A DNA stretch of 33,780 bases, taken from NCBI GenBank assembly GCA_965247705.1, contig CBDFHV010000038.1, forward strand, positions 1 through 33,780, in the 5' to 3' direction. Below, in pieces: positions 23,491-31,473 of this stretch. This stretch comes from CBDFHV01 sp965247705. Lineage in GTDB: Bacteria > Pseudomonadota > Alphaproteobacteria > Rhodospirillales > CAMCUA01. Below the pieces are notes generated by a model, which ran no database searches, was not told the DNA's origin, and was given only the letters and a program-made list of their open reading frames with translations. Within the stretch, counting starts at the first letter, position 1. Each line of letters opens with the position of its first letter. Both the position numbers and the translations under genes were made by a program.

Positions 23491-24437
23491 CCGATACCCA
23501 ATTCGTCGCGGAAGTAGGCGATAGTGCGATCCAGGCCCGTCTCCAGGGGAACGGTGGGCTGCCAGGCGAGGCGGGACGTGGCCAGCGTGATGTCGGGGCA
23601 GCGCTGCAGGGGGTCGTCTTCCGGCAACGGCCGCTCGACCAGCGGGGACGTGGCGCCGGTGAGGCGCAGCACCGTCTCCGCCAGGGCGCGGATGGTGAAC
23701 TCCGTCGGGTTGCCCAGGTTGACGGGGCCGGTCAGGTCGTCGGCGGCCTCCATGAGCCGGACCAAGCCGTCGATGAGGTCGTTCACGTAGCAGAAGGAGC
23801 GGGTCTGAAGGCCATCCCCGTAAACGGTGATTGGCTCACCGCGCAGGGCCTGGACCACGAAGTTGGAGATGACTCTTCCATCATCGGGCAACATGCGCGG
23901 CCCATAGGTATTGAAGATCCGCGCCACCCGGATGTTGAGGTCGTGCTGGCGGTAATAGTCGAAGAACAGGGTCTCGGCGCAGCGCTTGCCCTCGTCGTAG
24001 CAGGCCCTGGGTCCGATGGGATTGACGTTGCCCCGGTAGTCCTCCGTCTGGGGGTGGATCTCCGGGTCGCCGTAGACCTCGCTGGTGGAGGCTTGCAGGA
24101 TCTTCGCCCGCGTCCGCTTGGCTAGTCCCAGCATGTTGATGGCCCCGTGCACCGAGGTCTTGGTCGTCTGCACGGGATCGAACTGATAGTGGATGGGCGA
24201 GGCGGGGCAGGCCAGGTTGTAGATCTCGTCCACCTCCACATAGAGGGGAAAAGTGACGTCGTGGCGCATGAGCTCGAAGTGGGGCTCGCCCATCAGCGGC
24301 GCGATGTTGTCCTTGCGGCCGGTGAAGAAGTTGTCGACGCACAGCACGTCGTGGCCGGCCCCGACCAGGCGCTCGCACAGGTGGGAGCCGAGAAAGCCAG
24401 CGCCGCCGGTCACCATCACCCGCTTGCGTGAAAACAT
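23487..24437 (-). CDS. UDP-glucuronate decarboxylase (UDP-xylose synthase) / NAD-dependent epimerase
   Basis: This 316-residue short-chain dehydrogenase-type enzyme converts UDP-glucuronate to UDP-xylose for envelope polysaccharide. It has the Rossmann GGAGFLGSHL at residues 11-20, the DNFFTGRKDNI segment, the catalytic serine in ASTSEVYGD and YDEGKR with the Tyr-x3-Lys pair. The sequence NPIGPRACYDEGKRCAETLF and RIFNTYGPRM are characteristic of UDP-xylose synthases rather than galactose epimerases. It is transcribed alone. Only 54 bp separate its start from the remains of the HEPN gene, so the accessory block begins right at its promoter. Confidence 0.92.
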   Translation of the reverse strand: MFSRKRVMVTGGAGFLGSHLCERLVGAGHDVLCVDNFFTGRKDNIAPLMGEPHFELMRHDVTFPLYVEVDEIYNLACPASPIHYQFDPVQTTKTSVHGAINMLGLAKRTRAKILQASTSEVYGDPEIHPQTEDYRGNVNPIGPRACYDEGKRCAETLFFDYYRQHDLNIRVARIFNTYGPRMLPDDGRVISNFVVQALRGEPITVYGDGLQTRSFCYVNDLIDGLVRLMEAADDLTGPVNLGNPTEFTIRALAETVLRLTGATSPLVERPLPEDDPLQRCPDITLATSRLAWQPTVPLETGLDRTIAYFRDELGIG

Positions 24438-24491
24438 CCGCCCCGCCCTCCGAATCGGTAGGCCCGGAGACTAGCATCGGGCCCGCCCGGG

Positions 24492-24558
24492 CTACAGCGG
24501 ATCGATGTCGCCGGCCGCCTGGGACGATTCGCTCACGCTTACTAATCTATAGATTGAC
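24492..24558 (-). pseudogene. HEPN-domain gene, C-terminal fragment
   Basis: Read on the minus strand from the left end of the IS481 element, this piece continues the HEPN frame (VES, then IYRLVSVSESSQAAGDIDPL) to a TAG stop at 24492-24494. The join to the fragment at 25800-25936 keeps the frame when the element and one copy of a 3-bp GAC repeat are removed. On its own it has no start codon and cannot be expressed. Confidence 0.65.
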
Positions 24559-24676
24559 TGTGCTGAGACGGTAATCACCTGACATTTTGGCCCGCTGAGA
24601 GGCGTGGCCATGCCGCCCCTGGGGGGTTGTAGGATGGAGTTGACGCTTCATCGCAACCCGCACCAGGAGAGACGAC

Positions 24677-25726
24677 ATGACCACGAAGGATAAAGTAGCA
24701 CGACGCAAGCTATCGATGCTCGAGCTGGCCATCGAGATGAACAACGTCTCCAAGGCCTGCCGGATCATGGGCTACAGCCGCCAGCAGTTCTACGAGATCC
24801 GGCGCAACTTCCAGATTTATGGCGCGGAAGGGCTTATCGACCGGCTGCCCGGCGCCCGCGGCCCGCATCCCAACCGGGTTTCCGAGGCGGTCGAGAAAGC
24901 GGTGCTCGATCATGCCCTGGAGCACCCCGGCCACGGTCCCTTGCGGGTGGCGCAGGAATTGGCGCTGAAGGGCATCCAGGTTTCGTCCGGCGGCGTTCGC
25001 GGTGTCTGGAGCCGGCACGATCTGTTGACCAAGCACGATCGCCTGCTGCGCCTTGAGAAGCACGTCGGCGGGTGCAAGATCGAACTCAGCGACGAGCAGA
25101 TCCGGCTGCTGGAACGGTTCAGCCCCGAGTTCCGCGAGCGCCATATCGAGACCCACCACACCGGTGACCTGGTGGCCGTGGACACCTTTTTCGTCGGCCA
25201 TCTGAAGGGAGTCGGCAAGATCTACCTGCAAAGCGTCATCGATTGCTTCAGCCGCTATGCCTGGGGAAGACTTTACACGTCCAAACTGCCGCTGACCGCC
25301 GTGCACGTGATGAACAACGACGTGCTGCCGACCTTCGAGGCCCACGACGCGGGGATCACCACGGTGCTGTCGGACAATGGCCGGGAATTCTGCGGCCGCC
25401 CGGATCGCCATCCCTATGAGCTGTTCCTGCAACTGGAGGAGATCGAGCACCGCACGACCAAGGTCCGGCGGCCGCAGTCGAACGGTTATGTCGAAAGGCT
25501 GCACCGCACCCTGCTCGACGAGCACTTCCGCGTCATGGGGCGCAAGAAGTTCTACGAGTCCGTCGACGAGATGCAGGCCGATCTCGACACCTACCTGGTC
25601 GGCTACAACACCCGACGGCCGCACCAGGGTCGCGGCATGAACGGTCGCACGCCGGCCAGGGCATTCAAGGACGGATTGCCGAAAAAGGAGACGCCGACCA
25701 AGATGAAGAAGGCAAAAGCCGCTTAA
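24677..25726 (+). CDS. IS481 family transposase
   Basis: This 349-residue DDE transposase has an N-terminal helix-turn-helix (about residues 15-60, MLELAIEMNNVSKACRIMGY) followed by an rve integrase core. The catalytic triad is visible as D169 in LVAVDTFF, D233 in VLSDNGREF and E273 in NGYVERLHRT. The C-terminal GRTPARAF is usual for the family, and the tail is lysine-rich. An AGGAGAG precedes the ATG. The frame is intact, so the element may still be active. Confidence 0.94.
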   Translation: MTTKDKVARRKLSMLELAIEMNNVSKACRIMGYSRQQFYEIRRNFQIYGAEGLIDRLPGARGPHPNRVSEAVEKAVLDHALEHPGHGPLRVAQELALKGIQVSSGGVRGVWSRHDLLTKHDRLLRLEKHVGGCKIELSDEQIRLLERFSPEFRERHIETHHTGDLVAVDTFFVGHLKGVGKIYLQSVIDCFSRYAWGRLYTSKLPLTAVHVMNNDVLPTFEAHDAGITTVLSDNGREFCGRPDRHPYELFLQLEEIEHRTTKVRRPQSNGYVERLHRTLLDEHFRVMGRKKFYESVDEMQADLDTYLVGYNTRRPHQGRGMNGRTPARAFKDGLPKKETPTKMKKAKAA

Positions 25727-25729
25727 TCA

Positions 25730-25747
25730 CCCCCCCCCCCCCCCCCC
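25730..25747 (+). repeat. 18-base poly-C tract
   Basis: An uninterrupted run of 18 C residues begins three bases after the transposase TAA stop, followed by an alternating GCGTGCGCGCG. Such tracts are prone to slippage and sequencing error, so the exact length is unsure. It sits between the transposase and the right inverted repeat and has no obvious role. Confidence 0.9.
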
Positions 25748-25799
25748 GCGTGCGCGCGGATACGGGGCGGTAGTGTCAGGTGAATACCCTATCTGTACA

Positions 25800-25936
25800 G
25801 ACTCAACAATCTTCTCAATGAACGCAATAGCGTTCTCGGTATCCGCCTGATTGATTGGCCATCTTTGGCCTGGATAGGATGGATCGATATCAGCTTCATG
25901 TGCAATCTTGTTCCGTCGTTCAATTAATAAACTTAA
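25800..25936 (-). pseudogene. HEPN-domain gene, middle fragment with the R-x4-H motif
   Basis: This low-GC piece lies between the IS481 and first IS1380 elements. On the minus strand it encodes LSLLIERRNKIAHEADIDPS, then YPGQRWPINQADTENAIAFI, then EKIVES. RNKIAH is the R-x4-H motif of HEPN ribonuclease domains, and the whole segment closely resembles the C-terminal part of HEPN proteins of the RiboL-PSP-HEPN kind. It joins in frame to 27677-27536 across TTAA, and to 24558-24492 across the IS481 element. HEPN proteins are often RNA-cutting toxins in toxin-antitoxin or anti-phage systems. This copy is broken. Confidence 0.75.
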
Positions 25937-27535
25937 CCCGAATTATTCACGGCGCTGATTGAAAATGCTGGTGAGCGTAGATTAACCTGTTGAAATGCCG
26001 TATGATTTTGGTGTCAAGACAAGATCACATGGCAACAGAACAACCCACGGCTCACCATGAACGAGATTACCCCCTATCTCCCTGGTTTGTCACCCGTTGG
26101 AGGCAAGCCGCTTTGCGCCCGCTTCGACGGCGGACGGCTGTCGTCGGACGGCGGGGTGTTGTTGTTGGGCGAGATCGACAGGCGGCTCGGCATCGCCGAC
26201 GTGCTCGCTTCCTGCGTCACCGACGTGCGCGACCCGGCGAGCACGACCCACGCTTACGTAGACATGATCCGGGCGCGCCTGTTCGCTATTGCCTGCGGGT
26301 ATGAGGATTGCGACGACCTCGACGTTCTGCGTTTCGATCCGGCGTTCAAGCTGGCCTGTGGCCGTTTGTCCGAGAGCGGCGACGACCTGATGAGCCAACC
26401 GACCCTGTCGCGCCTCGAGAACGCGCCGTCATGGCGCGCGCTCGGGCGCATGGGGCTGTCGATGATCGATCTGTTTTGCGCCAGCTTCAAGCGCGTTCCG
26501 GCGCGCATCGTTCTCGATATCGACGACACCGACGATGCCGTTCACGGCGGCCAGCAGCTGGCGCTGTTCAACGCCCATTACGACGACTATTGCTTCCAAC
26601 CCATCCATATCTTCGAGGCGGCCACCGGCAAGCCGGTGATGTCACTGCTGCGTCCCGGCAAGCGGCCCTCCGGCGACGAGGCGGCGCGGATCCTGAGACA
26701 CGTCATCGGCCGCATCCGCCGCAACTGGCCACGGGTCGAGATCACCGTGCGGGGCGATGGCCACTACGCCACGCCGGAGGCCATGGAATTCCTCGAACGT
26801 CAGGGCTGCGGCTACATCTTCGGGCTTTCCGGCAACGCCCGGCTGAACAGGATCGGCCAGCCGTGGTGCGAGGACGCCGCCGTGCGCCGGGCGGGGCAGG
26901 GAAAGGATAAGGTGCGCCGCTTCTTCCACACCGGCTGCCAGGCCAAAAGCTGGTCACGGCAACGCTCGGTCATCGCCCGCGTGGAAGCTACCGCCAAGGG
27001 CTGTGACGTCCGCTTCGTCGTCACCAACCTGAGCGGCCGCGCCAAGGCGCTCTACGAGAAGGTCTACTGCGCCCGCGGGCGGATGGAAAACATGATCAAG
27101 GACCACAAGCTCTACACCAAGTCCGACCGCACGTCGTGCCACCGTTGGGAGGCCAACCAGTTCCGCCTCTTCCTGCATACCGGCGCCTACTGGCTGCTGC
27201 ATCAGCTTCGCCAAGCGGCGCCTCGGAAATCGCTGTGGCGAACGGCCACCTTCGAAACCCTGCGCCGGGCGTTTCTCAAAATCGCCGTCCGCGTCGAGGA
27301 GCTCAAGTCGCGCCTCAGGATCGCCCTGCCTTCGGCCTATCCCTATCAGCCGGCCATGATCGCCATCGCCGGGCGCATCACCGCCCAAGGGCCCTGAACC
27401 AAGCGGCAGGTGCCGCCGGACGAGCCCCGAACAACAACCTCCAACCTCTCCGACAATCCGTCTCAAAAATCGCCGTCAACCCGGTCGCTACCGCTCGTCC
27501 CGCTGAAATCCGATGGCCGTCATGAATAATTGGGG
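25937..27535 (+). mobile_element. IS1380 family insertion sequence (copy A)
   Basis: This 1599-bp element has inverted termini CCCGAATTATTCACGG at the left and CCCCAATTATTCATGA at the right read inward, flanked by a perfect TTAA target duplication (25933-25936 and 27536-27539). Four-base duplications and CC ends are usual for IS1380. It carries one intact transposase and splits the HEPN reading frame. Its ends differ from those of copy B except for a shared TTATTCA-like core. Confidence 0.9.
26057..27397 (+). CDS. IS1380 family transposase (copy A)
   Basis: This 446-residue DDE transposase has an N-terminal DGGRLSSDGGVLLLGEIDRR, a CGYEDCDDLDVLR segment and QPTLSRLEN, the typical IS1380 opening. 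The likely catalytic residues are in IVLDIDDTDD (first Asp), EITVRGDGHYA (second Asp) and CARGRMENMIKDHK (Glu). The frame is complete. The protein is only distantly similar to the copy B transposase, so these are separate acquisitions, not duplicates. Confidence 0.93.
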   Translation: MNEITPYLPGLSPVGGKPLCARFDGGRLSSDGGVLLLGEIDRRLGIADVLASCVTDVRDPASTTHAYVDMIRARLFAIACGYEDCDDLDVLRFDPAFKLACGRLSESGDDLMSQPTLSRLENAPSWRALGRMGLSMIDLFCASFKRVPARIVLDIDDTDDAVHGGQQLALFNAHYDDYCFQPIHIFEAATGKPVMSLLRPGKRPSGDEAARILRHVIGRIRRNWPRVEITVRGDGHYATPEAMEFLERQGCGYIFGLSGNARLNRIGQPWCEDAAVRRAGQGKDKVRRFFHTGCQAKSWSRQRSVIARVEATAKGCDVRFVVTNLSGRAKALYEKVYCARGRMENMIKDHKLYTKSDRTSCHRWEANQFRLFLHTGAYWLLHQLRQAAPRKSLWRTATFETLRRAFLKIAVRVEELKSRLRIALPSAYPYQPAMIAIAGRITAQGP

Positions 27536-27677
27536 TTAACTGAATTTTGAGATCTTTTGGAGTTTCGCTAATTAGAGCTCCAATTTCGTTCCAGAGTTCA
27601 ATTGAGGAGAACAGCCTTATGGCTTCAGCTATATTATCTGGTTGCTGAAATGATTGAAAACTATGGTGTAATCTAAT
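27536..27677 (-). pseudogene. HEPN-domain gene, upstream fragment
   Basis: This AT-rich 142-bp piece between the two IS1380 elements encodes, on the minus strand, IRLHHSFQSFQQPDNIAEAI, then RLFSSIELWNEIGALISETP, then KDLKIQL, which leads in frame into the LSLLIERRNKIAH segment at 25936 once copy A and one TTAA are removed. The SFQSFQ-to-RNKIAH spacing is as in intact HEPN relatives. About 100 N-terminal residues are missing. The sequence right of copy B is not open in this frame, so that part has been lost or decayed. Confidence 0.68.
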
Positions 27678-29420
27678 CCCGGCTTATTCACCAACCCCCT
27701 TGCCGTAGACTTTTCTGCATGTGATGCGAGTCTCGTTGCAGGGTCATTCGCGGCTGGCGAGTCACGGGTGCTTCCCCAGCTGTGCGATAGCCACTTGAGG
27801 CATGAAAGGCGTGAAGAAGCCGCCGTGGAGGCGAGCGGGACCGCCACCGGCGATCCGGCGGTGGCTTGAAGTCTAGCTGGCCGACTTGGACGGGGTTACG
27901 GGTCGGCGTATCGCAAGCGTTCCAAGCGCGGCCAGAGCCGTTGCCAGAAGCGGGCGAATGTTTCCCCGATGACCATGGTGATGCGTCGGCCGGAAACGAC
28001 GACCCGGGCGGCGGCGCGCAGAACGCGCTCGCGGAACCGGCGAAGGCTCCACCCCTCGCCGGTCGCAGTCTCCATCAGGCACCGCCCGGCATGAACCAGT
28101 TCATAGGCCAGGATGTTGAGCAACAGGACGACCTCGTTGTGAGCGAAGGCATCGACCGTGCTCTCGCGCTCCGGCAGGCAGCGCCCCCGGTAATGACGCT
28201 TCCTTCGCGACGCGGACGACAGCGCCGGGTCCATCACGTCCATGAGTTCGCCCATGTGGGCCTCGGCACGGCCGCGCTGGCGGTAGTGATCCAGGAGATC
28301 GGCCGCCGGCACGGCCTCGGCATCAAGGCTGGTGATCAGCCAGAAGTGATCAACCAGAAATTGGTCTGGCCGTTCCAACACCACCAGGACCACTCGGCGC
28401 TCTTTCGACCACGACTTCGCCCGGCAGGTCATCTCGTGGAACCACGTCCGCGGCTCTGCCGGAGGCCGTCCCGGCGGCCGTCCAAGACAGGGCTGAGCCA
28501 TGCGGTCCAGGACCTTGTTGGTCCGCAATCGGGCAACATAGGGCGTCCCGCGACGCTCCAGGCCCGACAGCAGGGGATCGCTGGGGAACCCAGCGTCGAT
28601 GCGCACCAGAGCGACTTGGCACAGCGTCTCTTCGGCTCGGTCCACGAGATCAAGGATGAAGTCCAGCGCCCCCTCGGCGGTGTGGGCGTTGCCCTCCCGT
28701 AAACGAGCGTCCAGAAGGTCGCCGGTTTCGGCGATGCTGGCCACCAAAGGGTGGTACATGCGCTGATGGTAATGGCCGTTCCAGGCCGAGCCGGGTTGAT
28801 GGCCGTGGACCTCGATCGGCAGGCTGTCCACGTCGATGGTCAGATATCGCTGCCGGTGACCGCCGCGCAGGCCCCGGAACCGCCGCCCCGCGAGCTCGGT
28901 GATCGCCTCATGGAGCACAGTGCGGGCCTCCGGCGTGCTCAGAAGCGCGATCAGACGCGACAGCGTGGGTTGCGAGGCCAGGTGCGCCTCGGTGGACAAC
29001 GGCGTGACACCCCGTGAACCGCTTGCAGCCAGGCGTAGGCCCGCATCATGGCGGAGCGCGTCGGCGTCGTCTTGGTCGTGCCAACCCTGGCCAAAGAGAA
29101 GCAGAACCGTGCGCAGCAGATCGGCCAGGGGATAGGTGACACGATCGGCCTTGCGCGGATCGTGCAACCGCTCGGTCAGCCACTCGATGATCCGGGTGCG
29201 CTCCATGATCTCGCGCAAGAGCACGGCCCCCGGTTCCCCGGTCAGCCGCTCGGGTCGGGATTCGATGCGAAGGGACTTGTTGAACGAGGAACCGAACAGA
29301 GATAGCGTTTCACCCATGGCGCACGGCGGAGGTTTGTTGTGAATCCTTCTAGCACATTGATTTTACGTCAAAATCCGCCGCGCGCCAGTCATTTCAGGCC
29401 CCTTGGGTGAATAAGGCGGG
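27678..29420 (-). mobile_element. IS1380 family insertion sequence (copy B)
   Basis: This element of about 1743 bp has inverted termini CCCGGCTTATTCACC at the left and CCCGCCTTATTCACC at the right read inward. Flanks are TAAT on the left (27674-27677) and TTAAT on the right, so TAAT may be the duplication if the right end is one base later, but this is not clean. The HEPN frame does not continue to the right, consistent with a deletion next to the element. It carries one intact transposase on the minus strand. Confidence 0.83.
27896..29317 (-). CDS. IS1380 family transposase (copy B)
   Basis: This 473-residue transposase has the family opening segment (LADLLRTVLLLFGQGWHDQD, then DADALRHDAGLRLA) and SQPTLSRLIALL. 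Candidate DDE residues are in YLTIDVDSLPIEVHG, LVRIDAGFPSD and YRQRGRAEAHMGELMD. AWNGHYHQRMYHPLVA is another IS1380 hallmark. It is intact and on the opposite strand to copy A's transposase. Confidence 0.93.
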   Translation of the reverse strand: MGETLSLFGSSFNKSLRIESRPERLTGEPGAVLLREIMERTRIIEWLTERLHDPRKADRVTYPLADLLRTVLLLFGQGWHDQDDADALRHDAGLRLAASGSRGVTPLSTEAHLASQPTLSRLIALLSTPEARTVLHEAITELAGRRFRGLRGGHRQRYLTIDVDSLPIEVHGHQPGSAWNGHYHQRMYHPLVASIAETGDLLDARLREGNAHTAEGALDFILDLVDRAEETLCQVALVRIDAGFPSDPLLSGLERRGTPYVARLRTNKVLDRMAQPCLGRPPGRPPAEPRTWFHEMTCRAKSWSKERRVVLVVLERPDQFLVDHFWLITSLDAEAVPAADLLDHYRQRGRAEAHMGELMDVMDPALSSASRRKRHYRGRCLPERESTVDAFAHNEVVLLLNILAYELVHAGRCLMETATGEGWSLRRFRERVLRAAARVVVSGRRITMVIGETFARFWQRLWPRLERLRYADP

Positions 29421-29518
29421 TTAATAATCTTTCATTTATTTTAGTCGTGTGATGTAGATGCCGAGGCAATGTCGTATTGACCGGATATCTAGACTTTAAT
29501 CAAGTCTCTCGCTAGTGT

Positions 29519-29534
29519 CCGGGAACGTTTCCGG
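29519..29534. promoter_or_regulatory. Near-perfect 16-bp palindrome, possible operator
   Basis: CCGGGAACGTTTCCGG is palindromic with one mismatched pair and sits about 54 bp before the antitoxin-like fragment's GTG. Its centre, AACGTT, resembles LacI-family or other dimeric-regulator operators. An eight-base CCGGATAT occurs at its right edge (29531-29538) and again at 29481-29488. It may be the old control region of the decayed gene at 29588. Function is unproven. Confidence 0.25.
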
Positions 29535-29587
29535 ATATGGAGAGTGCTTTGAACACGACGTGATCAGCGAGCAGCGCCGGACGCCGG

Positions 29588-29810
29588 GTGGCACGGCACC
29601 GGGCAAAGACCGCGGCAAGTGGGGCACGGCGGGTCGAATTCACGATTCCGGCGCGCGGTACGCAACTGATCAAAGCAATCGCCAGCGCGTTAAGGAATGG
29701 CGGGCAGGAGGCTGAACGCATCCGTGCGCTTCTCAAGCCCATCCTCACCGCGAAGAAGGCCCGCACCGGTGCCGATCTGGTCGCCTTCCTTCGCGCGTCA
29801 CCGGTAGGGA
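29588..29810 (+). pseudogene. Antitoxin-like gene remnant, 3' end lost
   Basis: From GTG 29588 the frame encodes VEFTIPARGTQLIKAIASAL and then an AERIRALLKPILTAKKARTG region ending ADLVAFLRASPV. This resembles small VapB/CopG-like antitoxins with an 'ELVAFFRASP' tail, recalled only approximately. After ASPV the likeness stops, and the following bases (from about 29811) instead match the minus-strand gene split by IS21. The piece is therefore probably truncated by a recombination joint near 29805-29811. Family assignment is weak, and no partner toxin is seen. Confidence 0.35.
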
Positions 29811-29854
29811 CGTGGCCCCAACGTGGAACGCCCGCTCACCAACTACGGCACGAA
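29808..29854 (-). pseudogene. 3' part of the small gene split by IS21
   Basis: Reading the minus strand across the IS21 element, with one CACGAA copy removed, the frame from 32615 continues here as RAVVGERAFHVGATSLP. It follows on from ...DTPQVILRAF, and the sense is lost near 29808, where the antitoxin-like fragment on the other strand ends. This is a short remnant of an unidentified gene. Confidence 0.5.
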
Positions 29855-29973
29855 TGAGAAGGGCGGCGCAATAATCCCCCACTGAGGCGGCCTGATTCCC
29901 GGGCTGCGCGGGCGGTTCAAAAAGGGGCCATCGGCTAGCCTTCATCGGTTTTGAACTGATCGAAGGCGGGGGG

Positions 29974-31473
29974 ATGTACCCAGTGGATTTATATGCGCGT
30001 GTTCGACGGGCGTGCCATGTCGACGGGATGAGCAATCGTGAGGCGGCGCGGGTTTTCGGGATCGACCGCAAGACGGTGGGCAAGATACTGGGGTTTTCGG
30101 TGCCGCCTGGCTACCGGCGTCAGCGACCGCCACGGCGTCCGAAGCTGGACGGATATACCGGCATTATCGACCGGATTCTGGAGGAAGACAGCAAGGTTCA
30201 CCGCAAGCAGCGTCATACGGTGAAGAGGATCTACGAACGGCTGCGCGACGAGTACGGGTTCACCGGCGGCTACACCATCGTCAAAGATTATGTGCGGGCA
30301 TGCCGACACCGGTCGCGGGAGATGTTCGTGCCGCCGCATCACCCGCCTGGCCATGCCCAAGTGGACTTTGGCGAAGCCTTGGCGGTAATCGGCGGCGTAC
30401 TCCAGAAGATCCACTTTTTTGCCTTCGATTTGCCGCACAGCGATGCCAGCTTCGTGAAGGCCTATCCGGCGGAGACGTCGGAGGCGTTCTGCGACGGCCA
30501 TGTATCAGCGTTTGCCTTCTTCGGCGGTGTTCCCCAGTCGATCCTCTATGACAACACTACACTGGCGGTGGCGCGGATCCTGGGCGATGGCACCCGGCAG
30601 CGCACCCGGGTGTTCAGCGAGCTGCAATCCCATTACCTGTTCGAAGACCGTTTCGGCCGCCCAGGCAAGGGGAACGACAAGGGCAAGGTAGAGGGGCTGG
30701 TTCGCTTCATCCGGCGCAACTACCTGGTACCGGTTCCCCATGTGGAGAGCTTCGAGGTGCTGAACGCCCGCCTCGAGGACCATTGCCGCCGTCGGCAGGA
30801 CGACCGACTGCGCCGCCACAGCGAGACGATCGGCGAACGGCTTGCCCGTGACCGGGAAGTATTCCTTGAGTTCCCAGCGGTTCCCTACGAGCCTTGCGAC
30901 CGCCGTCCCGGCCGGGTGAGCTCTCTGTCGCTGGTACGCTACAAGGGCAATGATTACTCGGTGCCCGTGGCCTACGGTCATCGCGAGGTGCTGATCCGGG
31001 GCTATGTCGACCAGGTGGCGATCAGCTGCAGCGCCGATGTCATCGCCCGGCACCGGCGCTCCTATGAGCGTGAGGACCTGATCTTCGATCCTCTGCATTA
31101 CCTGCCGCTGATCGAGCAGAAAATCGGCGCGCTGGACCAGGCCGCCCCGCTCGCAGGTTGGCATCTGCCCGATTCCTTCGCCACGCTGCGCCGCCTGATG
31201 GAAGCCCGTATGGGCAAGCCCGGCAAGCGGGAATACGTCCAGGTCCTGCGTCTTCTGGAGAGCTTCCGTCTTGCCGAGGTCGAGGCGGCAATCGGCGATG
31301 CGCTGAAGCTGGGGGCGATCGGCTTCGATGCCGTCAAGCATCTGGTGCTGTGCCGTATCGAGCGCCGGCCGCCGCGGCTCGATCTCGAGCTTTATCCGTA
31401 TCTCCCAAGGGCCCGGGTCGCGACGACCTCGGCCGGGAGCTACATGAGCCTGCTATCCGGGGTGAGACCATGA
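29974..31473 (+). CDS. istA: IS21 family transposase IstA
   Basis: This 499-residue DDE transposase has an N-terminal helix-turn-helix (MSNREAARVFGIDRKTVGKI, about residues 18-37) and an rve core with HAQVDFGEAL, SILYDNTTLAV and GKVEGLVRFIRRN supplying D, D and E. A C-terminal beta-barrel region (VSSLSLVRYKGNDYSVPVAY) is usual for IstA. Its TGA overlaps the istB ATG as ATGA. Confidence 0.96.
   Translation: MYPVDLYARVRRACHVDGMSNREAARVFGIDRKTVGKILGFSVPPGYRRQRPPRRPKLDGYTGIIDRILEEDSKVHRKQRHTVKRIYERLRDEYGFTGGYTIVKDYVRACRHRSREMFVPPHHPPGHAQVDFGEALAVIGGVLQKIHFFAFDLPHSDASFVKAYPAETSEAFCDGHVSAFAFFGGVPQSILYDNTTLAVARILGDGTRQRTRVFSELQSHYLFEDRFGRPGKGNDKGKVEGLVRFIRRNYLVPVPHVESFEVLNARLEDHCRRRQDDRLRRHSETIGERLARDREVFLEFPAVPYEPCDRRPGRVSSLSLVRYKGNDYSVPVAYGHREVLIRGYVDQVAISCSADVIARHRRSYEREDLIFDPLHYLPLIEQKIGALDQAAPLAGWHLPDSFATLRRLMEARMGKPGKREYVQVLRLLESFRLAEVEAAIGDALKLGAIGFDAVKHLVLCRIERRPPRLDLELYPYLPRARVATTSAGSYMSLLSGVRP

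Larger units (their letters stand above)
24559..25799 (+). mobile_element. IS481 family insertion sequence
   Basis: This 1241-bp element is bounded by imperfect 26-bp inverted repeats: TGTGCTGAGACGGTAATCAC at the left, and TGTACAGATAGGGTATTCAC at the right read inward, both followed by CTGACA; 21 of 26 bases match. The TGT termini are typical of the family. A 3-bp GAC occurs on both sides and may be the target duplication, though IS481 duplications are often longer. It carries one transposase gene and interrupts the 3' part of the HEPN gene. Confidence 0.85.
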
